Shown here piece by piece: positions 1 to 5,596 of a stretch of 8,588 nt of DNA; position 1 is the first letter of the stretch; each line of letters starts with the position of its first letter. The notes below the pieces were generated by a model. That model saw nothing but the letters and a program-made list of their open reading frames with translations, did not search any database and had not been told where the DNA came from. The DNA comes from Acholeplasmatales bacterium (lineage in GTDB: Bacteria > Bacillota_I > Bacilli_A > Acholeplasmatales > Anaeroplasmataceae): contig CAAGJD010000230.1 of assembly GCA_900770055.1 (NCBI GenBank), positions 1-8,588 of the forward strand. Reading direction: 5' to 3'. The translations under genes were made by a program, and so were the position numbers.

Positions 1-244
1 TTATATTATACCATTTTTGGAGTACTTTTTCCTTATAAAGATACTAAAATCCGGAATAAAATCCGGATTTATTTTTTTGCCTAATTTAGGGTCTAATTCA
101 ATTTTGGGGAAACACAAAAATATGTTTGTTGATAACTTACTTGTTTAAAAAGTTACTTTTTAAAAAATAGAAAAGTATAAAAGCTTTAATAAATAATAAA
201 TGTGATTATTAAATTAAAAATTGAAGAAGAAAATATGAAAGAAA
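1..244. other. Intergenic stretch with no convincing gene
   Basis: No start codon with a ribosome binding site leads into an open frame of useful length here. One plus-strand frame reads from the window edge to TAA at 36-38, just before the hairpin at 47-70, so it could be the last codons of a gene lying to the left; the piece is too short to identify. Positions 144-164 form a 10-bp AT-rich inverted repeat around T154. Positions 184-215 form an imperfect AT-only hairpin downstream of yabQ that might weakly end its transcript. A short plus-strand ATG at 235 reaches a stop after 14 codons and is not a gene. Confidence 0.5.
47..78 (+). terminator. Rho-independent terminator of an upstream plus-strand gene
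   Basis: A perfect 9-bp stem (47-55 with 62-70, core ATCCGGA/TCCGGAT) closes a 6-nt loop and is followed by ATTTTTTT at 71-78. The T-run is on the plus strand only, so it most likely ends a transcript entering from left of the window. The other side lacks a clean T-run, so it is a weaker candidate for ending yabPQ. Confidence 0.8.
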
Positions 245-661
245 CTAGAATAATTTATATATATCAGGTTTTAATCTAGGATATTTTTTGTAAAATTTAT
301 AGGTATGAATTTTACATCTAATATAATAATATATTGGTGGTATAGTAGCTAAAATAAGATAGTATCTTAATACACTATTTATTTTAGCTATTTTCTGATT
401 AAATTTATTTAGTTCAATTTCAAATAGAATATTACCTATAATAATTCCAATAATATAGCTGATCATATAGAAAATATTAAATCCAGTTTGGTATTTATAG
501 TCGAGCTTAATCCAAATAAAAAATATTAATAAAAAGTATAATAATCCTTTAATTATTATTAATCTTTTTTGATGGTAGAAAAATAAATTATAGCCTATGT
601 AGGTTAGGCAACCTAAATAGGCATAAAGTAATAAATATAATAGTTCTTTAGTAGATTCCAT
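245..661 (-). CDS. yabQ: YabQ-like spore cortex biosynthesis membrane protein
   Basis: A 138-residue membrane protein with four hydrophobic segments (about 7-28, 36-53, 60-80 and 97-114) and a basic, tyrosine-rich C-terminal tail. The spacing of the first three helices, with a Tyr-x-Thr-Gly-x-Asn-x-Phe-Tyr stretch near 57-65 before a glycine-rich helix, resembles the YabQ family. In Bacillus subtilis YabQ sits in membranes around the forespore and is needed to build the cortex. Membrane sequences this low in complexity are weak evidence on their own; the call leans on the gene directly upstream, which looks like YabP, and on nearby spoIIE. Its ATG shares one base with the yabP stop codon (TAATG), so translation is probably coupled. 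A generic small membrane protein remains possible. Confidence 0.65.
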   Translation of the reverse strand: MESTKELLYLLLYAYLGCLTYIGYNLFFYHQKRLIIIKGLLYFLLIFFIWIKLDYKYQTGFNIFYMISYIIGIIIGNILFEIELNKFNQKIAKINSVLRYYLILATIPPIYYYIRCKIHTYKFYKKYPRLKPDIYKLF

Positions 662-915
662 TAGCCAATAAGCCTCTTGATAAAGCTTTTATCTTTTGGT
701 TTTTTATAATCCTTCTTTACTATTTGATTAAAGATACCTTTAATCTTTAATGTTGAATTATTATTAGATACATCGATTAATTCAAGATTATCACCTCTAA
801 TAATATATTCAACATTATTTATTGCTAAAATAAAGGTATTTTGATTGAATTCACGAAGTGCTGTTACATTATTTATTTCTATTAGGTCATCCCATATTTT
901 AATATTTTCTAGCAT
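661..915 (-). CDS. yabP: YabP-family sporulation protein
   Basis: An 84-residue soluble protein, slightly shorter than typical YabP (roughly 90-100). It shows the family's beta-rich pattern: Leu-x-Ile-x-x-Val near 11-17, Phe-x(4)-Phe-x-Leu near 23-30, Ile-x-Gly-x-x-Leu at 39-44, a second Leu-x-Ile-x-Gly at 56-60, and a C-terminal Phe-x-x-Arg-Leu. YabP is needed for late sporulation in Bacillus, where it is made in the mother cell under sigma-E beside yabQ. The related YqfC shares the domain, but YqfC is followed by the long protein YqfD, whereas here a short membrane protein follows, so YabP fits better. The start is ATG 915, preceded by GGTGAT (926-921). It heads a two-gene operon with the YabQ-like gene and diverges from the thioesterase gene. 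Confidence 0.8.
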   Translation of the reverse strand: MLENIKIWDDLIEINNVTALREFNQNTFILAINNVEYIIRGDNLELIDVSNNNSTLKIKGIFNQIVKKDYKKPKDKSFIKRLIG

Positions 916-931
916 TAAATATCACCACTTC

Positions 932-960
932 ATTTTATGATTTTCTTGTAAATATTATAA
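932..960 (-). promoter_or_regulatory. Candidate sigma-E-like promoter of yabPQ
   Basis: On the minus strand CATAAAAT (939-932) matches 7 of 8 positions of the sigma-E -10 consensus CATACAAT. Fourteen bases upstream, TTATAAT (960-954) gives a partial -35 match (5 of 7 to TCATATT/KMATATT). A sigma-A-type TATAAT on the same strand (959-954) lacks a good -35. The expected start site would lie at about 926-924, at the SD itself. The assignment is inferred from motif similarity and from known sigma-E control of yabPQ in Bacillus. Confidence 0.45.
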
Positions 961-974
961 CTAAAGCTTATAAT
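946..974 (+). promoter_or_regulatory. Sigma-A-type promoter of the thioesterase-DUF5662 operon
   Basis: TTGTAA (946-951, 4 of 6) lies 17 bp from a perfect TATAAT (969-974). The SD GAGGTGG begins at 981, only six bases after the -10, so the predicted mRNA has a leader of about 11 nt. The element overlaps the divergent yabP promoter region. Confidence 0.75.
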
Positions 975-991
975 ACTTATGAGGTGGTAAA

Positions 992-1405
992 ATGTATTTA
1001 TATGAAAGAAGAGCCTATTATCATGAGACAGATCAAATGGGAGTAATTCATCATTCTAATTATCTAAAATGGATGGAAGAGGCAAGAATTAATTTATTAG
1101 ATAGCTGTGGAGTTAGCTATAAATTAATGGAGGATAATGGTATAATTTCTCCTGTTACAGCTATTTCAATTGATTATAAAACACCATGTAAATTTGATGA
1201 TATTGTCATACTTGAGCTTAATATTACTGAATATACAGGCGTAAAAATGACATTTGAATATAAAATATATAATAAAGAAAATAATGCTATCTATGCTACT
1301 GCAACATCAAAGCATTGCTTCATCAAGGATGGTAAAATAATTTCACTTAAGAAAGCTTTACCAGATATTCACCAAAGGATGGTTGATTTCATTGCATCCC
1401 TTTAA
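992..1405 (+). CDS. YbgC/FadM-type acyl-CoA thioesterase (hotdog fold)
   Basis: A 137-residue single-domain hotdog protein, the normal length for the 4-hydroxybenzoyl-CoA thioesterase/YbgC family, which hydrolyses acyl-CoA or acyl-ACP thioesters in the cytoplasm. The diagnostic N-terminal motif is present: Tyr10, Glu12-Thr-Asp14-Gln-Met-Gly17, then His20-His21-Ser-Asn23-Tyr24, with Asp14 as the expected catalytic acid. The long central helix follows (about 24-40). The substrate cannot be read from the sequence; short to medium acyl-CoA is typical. The start is ATG 992 with the strong SD GAGGTGG at 981-987. Its last 23 bases overlap the DUF5662 start, so the two are probably translationally coupled. 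Whether the pair shares a metabolic role is unknown. Confidence 0.88.
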   Translation: MYLYERRAYYHETDQMGVIHHSNYLKWMEEARINLLDSCGVSYKLMEDNGIISPVTAISIDYKTPCKFDDIVILELNITEYTGVKMTFEYKIYNKENNAIYATATSKHCFIKDGKIISLKKALPDIHQRMVDFIASL

Positions 1406-2003
1406 ACATTTAAAAACAGTACTTAAGCATAAATGGTTTGTGTTTATATACGCTTGTAAGCTAGGAATTCCTATAAGAGGAATATTACATGATTTATCAA
1501 AGTTTTCATTTACAGAATTTTATTTATCTAGTAAATATTATGCAGGTGATAAATCACCTACAATTTTAGAAAGAAAGGATAATAATAACATATCTAGAAT
1601 TACTTTACATCACGCAGTAAGACAAAATCATCATTGGCATCATTATGTTGATTATTTAGATGATGGCTTTATTATCGCTCCAATGCCTTATAAATATGCT
1701 TTAGAATATGTTTGTGATAGTATATCAGCTAATAGAGTTTATAATAAAAAGCTTGATTTAGATAATGCATATGATTATTATTATAATCATTCTAAAACCT
1801 ATGTAATTCACCCAGGAACTAAAGAATTTGTTCTTTGGAGTATTAATGAAATAAGAACTAAAGGCTTTAAGGTAATGAAAAAGAAATATACTAAAGCTAA
1901 TTTTATTAGAATTATGAATAAATATGATAAATCAGTATTTATTCCCTTTAATAATTTTTCATTAGATTATTTAAATTTAAAGAATTTTGATGACAATGAG
2001 TGA
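1383..2003 (+). CDS. DUF5662 family protein with HD-like histidine motifs
   Basis: About 206 residues, matching the DUF5662 family, which is common in gut Clostridia and Erysipelotrichia and has no firmly established function. Visible hallmarks are the N-terminal HPFKHLKTV and KHKW stretches, His36-Asp-Leu-Ser-Lys40, the segment KYYAGDKSPT (51-60), a His76-His77 pair, a histidine cluster at 83-87, and His143-Pro144. The HD/HH pattern resembles a metal-dependent phosphohydrolase-like helical fold, but that is inference. No ATG is available. TTG 1383 lies only three bases after AGGA (1376-1379), whereas TTG 1392 has better SD spacing and gives the family-like N-terminus Met-His-Pro-Phe, so the true protein may start there. 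It is the second gene after the thioesterase. Its 3' end overlaps spoIIE on the opposite strand by 27 bp. Confidence 0.85.
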   Translation: MISLHPFKHLKTVLKHKWFVFIYACKLGIPIRGILHDLSKFSFTEFYLSSKYYAGDKSPTILERKDNNNISRITLHHAVRQNHHWHHYVDYLDDGFIIAPMPYKYALEYVCDSISANRVYNKKLDLDNAYDYYYNHSKTYVIHPGTKEFVLWSINEIRTKGFKVMKKKYTKANFIRIMNKYDKSVFIPFNNFSLDYLNLKNFDDNE

Positions 2004-3947
2004 GGCATCATCCTTAAGCTCATTGTTTTCTTTTTTTCTAATTATTGAAATTATTTCCTCTAAAATAATATCACTATCTAATTCATATGAAATCATTTTA
2101 AGCTCATCTTTTGTTATAAAATCAGAAATACCATCGCTTATTAATAATATAGTATCCCCTTTAAAATATTCGATTTCATAGCTTGAGGATAAATCATCAA
2201 GCTTTAAGGGTAATGCTTTATTTTCTAAGACTTTAATATCATTATTATGAATTATATAAGTAGATGTAGAACCCATTTTATATAAATTAAGCTTCATATT
2301 AGCAGTATTTATAAATAATACATCAAGTGTAGCGTAGGAATCATAATCACATTTTATTTCATAAATGTATTCTAATAGCTTTAAAGTTGTTTTTATTGAA
2401 AAATGATAATCTAATAGTCTTTTTAATAATGATAAAGCGTTAGCTGATTCTAAATAGGCTCTATGACCATTACCCATACCATCAGATAAGGCAAAGATAT
2501 AAGATTCATTATAATCTCTCTTAATATAATAATTATCTCCACTAATGAAATTAGTATTTTTAGCTAAAACCTTTTGACTATACTCTATTTTTACTTTTGT
2601 TTTTTTGTAAAAATAGAGTATAGTATTATTTTTATTATCAAGCTTTTTAGTTTCAATTTCTTCTTTAAATCTTTTAGATGCAAGATTAGCAATTATATCT
2701 AAATTAATATGCTTATTTTTATCTACTGTAATAGAAAAATATAAAGTACTTGAATTTAAATATACATTAATATTTATGACATTATAACCATAAAATTCTA
2801 AATCAGAAATGAATTTATTATATAATTCAGCTCTAAGCTTACTTTGATGATATAGATATTCTATTTCTATTGCTAATTCATTTAGGGCAGTGTATTCAAT
2901 AGCTTTTTGTTCAAACTCAATATTATTATCTAAATAGAATTGATGATAATGAGGACAATAATAGATATTATTATCTTCATTATTTATAGCGTTAGCTAAA
3001 AAACTATATCTTATATCAAGCTTTCTTTTGCATTCTGTGTTAAGGCTACAGCATGAACAATAATTGTATTGGATATTTTCTATATGTTTATGTTTTATTT
3101 CTTTAATAGTTTTAAGCCTTTCGTATTCACTACTTAATTCTTTTAAATATAAATTAAAGCTTTTAAAGAGATTTTCAACATAGTTAGTTTCAAGTCTAAC
3201 CTTTTTATTTGACATAATTATTGTAATAAATGCTAGAATGCTATAGATAATATAGTAGATTGAAAATGGATTTAAATAGTCTAATTCAAAAAGAATTGTT
3301 AATGGAACTATTGAAGAAGAAAAATACGAAATAAAGGCAATTTGAGTGCTTATTTTAAGTATTAGATTAATTAGTGATGATATTAATAAAAATATAAAGC
3401 TATATAATAAATTATTAATTAATGATAGTTGGATAAATAGTGAATAATATAATATTGGTAAAGGATTATATATTGATATTAATAATAAATAGCCTAATAA
3501 TTTTGTTAAATGAATAGCATTATCATTTAATGATATTGTTTTAGGTTTTGGCTTTTTATTATAATAATATAATCCTAAAATAATAGCTAAAATTATAAAT
3601 GAAATAAGTGATGTGTATAGCATATTTAAATTGTAATTATTTTTGATATAAAAATAGCTATTAATTGATAAGGAAATTGATATGTATAAAAATAGAGCGT
3701 ATATTCTATTTTTATAGATATATTTTTGCATAAATAGAATTAATGTAAATGAAATGATTAGTATTATTTTATAATTATTATCTATAAATGGTAGAAGTAT
3801 TAGGGTAAGAAAAGGATATTTTTTAGATTCTAAAAATAATATAATTATTAATGCTATTAAAGGAGATATAACAATAGCTTCATCAAATAATAAAAATGTT
3901 GATATATAAAAGGCGTATCTTAAAGCTAAAATAATGTACTTTTTCAT
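1977..3947 (-). CDS. spoIIE: Stage II sporulation protein E (membrane PP2C phosphatase)
   Basis: In Bacillus, SpoIIE works with FtsZ at the asymmetric septum and dephosphorylates SpoIIAA, freeing sigma-F in the forespore. This 656-residue protein has the same three parts. About ten membrane helices lie within residues 1-246. A central cytoplasmic region follows (about 247-465) with the cysteine signature Cys297-x2-Cys300-x5-Cys306 and Cys331. A PP2C domain (about 466-656) carries Ser-Gly-Asp471, Ser488-Asp489-Gly-Met-Gly-Asn-Gly494, Thr540-Leu-Asp542, Gly559-Ser-Thr561, Ser604-Asp605-Gly606 and Asp646-Asp647-Ala-Ser. The metal-binding aspartates are all present, so it should be active. B. subtilis SpoIIE is about 827 residues; the shortening here looks spread over all three parts. 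ATG 3947 follows GGTGAG (3956-3951). A perfect 18-bp inverted repeat covers codons 442-457, just before the phosphatase domain. Its 3' end overlaps the convergent DUF5662 gene. Confidence 0.93.
   Translation of the reverse strand: MKKYIILALRYAFYISTFLLFDEAIVISPLIALIIILFLESKKYPFLTLILLPFIDNNYKIILIISFTLILFMQKYIYKNRIYALFLYISISLSINSYFYIKNNYNLNMLYTSLISFIILAIILGLYYYNKKPKPKTISLNDNAIHLTKLLGYLLLISIYNPLPILYYSLFIQLSLINNLLYSFIFLLISSLINLILKISTQIAFISYFSSSIVPLTILFELDYLNPFSIYYIIYSILAFITIIMSNKKVRLETNYVENLFKSFNLYLKELSSEYERLKTIKEIKHKHIENIQYNYCSCCSLNTECKRKLDIRYSFLANAINNEDNNIYYCPHYHQFYLDNNIEFEQKAIEYTALNELAIEIEYLYHQSKLRAELYNKFISDLEFYGYNVININVYLNSSTLYFSITVDKNKHINLDIIANLASKRFKEEIETKKLDNKNNTILYFYKKTKVKIEYSQKVLAKNTNFISGDNYYIKRDYNESYIFALSDGMGNGHRAYLESANALSLLKRLLDYHFSIKTTLKLLEYIYEIKCDYDSYATLDVLFINTANMKLNLYKMGSTSTYIIHNNDIKVLENKALPLKLDDLSSSYEIEYFKGDTILLISDGISDFITKDELKMISYELDSDIILEEIISIIRKKENNELKDDASLIVIKIL
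1994..2038 (+). terminator. Terminator of the thioesterase-DUF5662 operon, embedded in coding sequence
   Basis: CAATGAG (1994-2000) pairs perfectly with CTCATTG (2019-2025). An inner AGG/CCT pairing is possible, and a T-rich run follows (2026-2038, TTTTC then seven T). The left arm lies in the last codons of the DUF5662 gene. The whole element lies inside the end of spoIIE on the other strand. On the minus strand no T-run follows the hairpin, so it should act on plus-strand transcripts. Confidence 0.7.
2577..2624. repeat. Perfect 18-bp inverted repeat inside spoIIE
   Basis: Positions 2577-2594 (ACTATACTCTATTTTTAC on the plus strand) are the exact reverse complement of 2607-2624, separated by 12 bases (TTTTGTTTTTTT). 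On the spoIIE mRNA this makes an 18-bp stem with an A-rich loop. It covers exactly 16 codons (residues 442-457, Ile-Leu-Tyr-Phe-Tyr ... Val-Lys-Ile-Glu-Tyr), directly upstream of the phosphatase domain. Pairing stops abruptly on both sides. The T-run is in the loop, so it is not a conventional terminator for plus-strand transcription. Confidence 0.95.
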
Positions 3948-3962
3948 TCTCTCACCAAAAAA

Positions 3963-3995
3963 ATTATATTGGTAATAGAATAAAAAAGTTGTCGT
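3963..3995 (-). promoter_or_regulatory. spoIIE: Candidate Spo0A-type promoter of spoIIE
   Basis: On the minus strand a perfect TATAAT (3968-3963) is preceded at a spacing of 21 bp by ACGACA (3995-3990, 4 of 6 to TTGACA). No good -35 lies at the normal 17 bp. A 21-22 bp spacing with 0A boxes at the -35 is characteristic of the sigma-A/Spo0A~P promoters of spoIIE and spoIIG in Bacillus. CGACAA occurs here (3994-3989) and again at 4022-4017; each matches 6 of 8 positions of the 0A box TTGTCGAA read on the plus strand. The Spo0A assignment is inference. Confidence 0.5.
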
Positions 3996-4017
3996 TTTTA
4001 ATTATTTATTTTATAAT
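3989..4017 (+). promoter_or_regulatory. Sigma-A-type promoter of maf-dusB
   Basis: TTGTCG (3989-3994, 4 of 6) lies 17 bp from a perfect TATAAT (4012-4017). The SD GGTGAT begins at 4024, six bases after the -10, giving a predicted leader of about 11 nt. The -35 coincides with one TTGTCG box and the second box (4017-4022) covers the region between -10 and start site, so a factor binding these boxes could block this promoter. Confidence 0.7.
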
Positions 4018-4034
4018 TGTCGTGGTGATGGTTT

Positions 4035-4607
4035 ATGAAGCATAAAATTATTTTAAAAAGCTCTAGTCCAAGAAGAAAAGAGCTTTTAGAAAAAATGGGC
4101 TATGAATTTGAAATAAAGGCTTATGATATATATGAGTCTATTGATGATAATTTATCTCCTTATGAAAATGTTAAAAGATTAGGGTTAGAAAAAGCTTTAA
4201 TTAATAAAGATTTAGATAAAGGTAGTATTTTAATTGGTTGTGATACTATTGTTGTATTAGATGATGTTATTTATGGTAAGCCACAAAATAAAGATGATGC
4301 TTATAGAATGCTTAAAAGCTTAAGTGGTAGATGTCATTTAGTTATGAGTGGCTGTGGTGTTATATACAATGATTTAATATATAATTTTGTTGAGGTATCT
4401 AAGGTTTATTTTAAAGAATTAAGTGATAATGATATTAATGATTATATTGCTAGTGGTGAATGCTATGGCAAGGCAGGAGCTTATGCGATACAAGGTATTG
4501 GAAGATGTCTTGTTGATCATTATGAGGGTTCATTAAATAATATTATTGGACTTCCAACAGAAAAATTAAAGAGTATTTTAGGTGAGATAAATGAAATGGA
4601 AGATTAG
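4035..4607 (+). CDS. maf: Maf-family nucleoside triphosphate pyrophosphatase
   Basis: A 190-residue cytoplasmic enzyme of normal Maf length. Maf proteins hydrolyse dTTP, UTP or modified NTPs to monophosphate and pyrophosphate, and in Bacillus have been linked to septum formation. Motifs in order: Ser10-Ser11-Pro-Arg-Arg14 at the nucleotide site, Gly68-Cys-Asp70-Thr71 (metal/catalytic Asp), Gly81-Lys82-Pro83, Ser97-Gly98, and Glu142 ... Lys146-Ala-Gly148-Ala-Tyr150-Ala-Ile-Gln-Gly154. Where most family members have Glu-Pro-x-Asp-Lys-Ala-Gly, this one has Glu-Cys-Tyr-Gly-Lys-Ala-Gly, so the Asp next to the conserved Lys is replaced. Preferred substrate cannot be settled by eye. ATG 4035 follows GGTGAT (4024-4029). 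The gene overlaps dusB by 17 bp, implying coupled translation. Confidence 0.92.
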   Translation: MKHKIILKSSSPRRKELLEKMGYEFEIKAYDIYESIDDNLSPYENVKRLGLEKALINKDLDKGSILIGCDTIVVLDDVIYGKPQNKDDAYRMLKSLSGRCHLVMSGCGVIYNDLIYNFVEVSKVYFKELSDNDINDYIASGECYGKAGAYAIQGIGRCLVDHYEGSLNNIIGLPTEKLKSILGEINEMED

Positions 4608-5562
4608 AGATATTGAAATACCTAATCAGCTAGTTTTAGCACCTATGGCAGGTTTTACAAATGAAGCATTTAGAATTATTTGCAAGGAAATGGGTGTAGG
4701 ACTTGTCATGGCAGAAATGGTTAGTGATAAGGCAATTGGCTTTAAAAATGAAAAGACTATTAAAATGACTAAGGTTAATATGATTGAACATCCTATTAGT
4801 ATGCAGATATTTGGTGGTGATGTTTCTTCACTTGTAAGTGCTGCAAGGTTTATTGATGAGTGTAGTGATGCTGATATTATTGATATTAATATGGGTTGTC
4901 CTGTTAATAAGGTAGCAAAAAAAAGCCAAGCTGGAGCTTCGCTTTTAAAGGATCCTAATTTAGTTTATGAAATAACTAAGGCTGTAGTAGAGGCAGTTAA
5001 AAAGCCTGTAACTGTTAAGATTAGATTAGGTTGGGATAATGATAGTATAAATTGTGTTGAGGTTGCCAAGCTTATTGAAAAGGCAGGTGCATCCGCTATT
5101 ACAATTCATGGGCGAACAAGAAGTCAAATGTATAGTGGTAAAGCTAATTGGGACTATATAAAAAAGGTAGTAGAAGCAGTTAATATCCCTGTTGTTGGTA
5201 ATGGTGATATTGTTGATATTTATTCAGCAAAGAAAATGCTTGATTATACAGGCTGTGCCGCTATCGCTATAGCTAGAGGAGCGTTAGGTAATCCTTTTAT
5301 TTTTAGAGAAATAAATGAATATTTAGATAATGGTAATATTATTGATAAGCCTAGTAATGAAGAGATTTATGATACTATTATTAAGCATCATTCTTTACTT
5401 TTAGATTTAAAGGGAGAGCATTTAGCAATGCTTGAAATGCGAAGCTTTGTTGCTTGGTATATTAAGGGTATGCCAGGTAGTGCTAGGATTAAGGATTTAT
5501 GTAATAAACAAAAAAGCTTTAGTGATGTAGCTAATATTTTAAAAGACTATTTATTAAAATAG
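4591..5562 (+). CDS. dusB: tRNA-dihydrouridine synthase (DusB-type)
   Basis: A 323-residue FMN enzyme that reduces uridine to dihydrouridine in the tRNA D-loop using NADPH. The TIM barrel carries the usual sites: Ala17-Pro-Met-Ala-Gly-Phe-Thr-Asn24 (FMN), Gln72-Ile-Phe-Gly75, Asn100-Met-Gly-Cys103-Pro with Cys103 as catalytic acid, Lys143-Ile-Arg-Leu-Gly147, His173-Gly-Arg-Thr-Arg, Gly203-Asn-Gly-Asp-Ile207 and Ile227-Ala-Arg-Gly-Ala-Leu-Gly-Asn-Pro235 (phosphate binding). A helical RNA-binding tail follows (about 245-323). Length and motifs fit the DusB group common in Firmicutes. The start ATG 4591 lies inside the end of maf, preceded by AGGTGAG within maf codons. The gene ends just before a bidirectional terminator. 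Confidence 0.94.
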   Translation: MKWKIRDIEIPNQLVLAPMAGFTNEAFRIICKEMGVGLVMAEMVSDKAIGFKNEKTIKMTKVNMIEHPISMQIFGGDVSSLVSAARFIDECSDADIIDINMGCPVNKVAKKSQAGASLLKDPNLVYEITKAVVEAVKKPVTVKIRLGWDNDSINCVEVAKLIEKAGASAITIHGRTRSQMYSGKANWDYIKKVVEAVNIPVVGNGDIVDIYSAKKMLDYTGCAAIAIARGALGNPFIFREINEYLDNGNIIDKPSNEEIYDTIIKHHSLLLDLKGEHLAMLEMRSFVAWYIKGMPGSARIKDLCNKQKSFSDVANILKDYLLK

Positions 5563-5596
5563 AAAAATCCAGTCAATTACGGCTGGATTATTTTTT
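5563..5596. terminator. Bidirectional terminator between dusB and the unknown membrane protein gene
   Basis: AATCCAG (5566-5572) pairs with CTGGATT (5583-5589), extended by a U-G and a C-G pair to a 9-bp stem with a 6-nt loop (5575-5580). TATTTTTT follows on the plus strand (5589-5596), and five A upstream (5563-5567) give TTTTT on the minus strand. The stop codon of the minus-strand gene (5577-5579) lies in the loop, so one stem arm is coding. Confidence 0.88.

Noticed and set aside
1..38. C-terminal fragment of an upstream plus-strand gene
   Set aside because: One frame ends at TAA 36-38 before the terminator, but about a dozen codons cannot be identified and two other frames are also open, so it is not called.
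144..164. AT-rich palindrome as a terminator or operator
   Set aside because: The stem is almost all A-T around one base, which is expected at this composition, and no regulator context is visible.
2001..2003. Recoded TGA (Mycoplasma-type code) in this AT-rich genome
   Set aside because: TGA ends the DUF5662 frame, and tryptophans in recognised genes use TGG.
1987..2181. Plus-strand open frame of 64 codons
   Set aside because: It lies entirely antisense to the conserved phosphatase end of spoIIE, is serine/isoleucine-rich as expected of a reversed frame, and has no SD.
1977..3947. Generic PP2C/RsbU-type phosphatase instead of SpoIIE
   Set aside because: The ten-helix membrane domain, the cysteine motif in the middle region and the Ser-Asp-Gly-Met-Gly-Asn-Gly sequence together fit SpoIIE.
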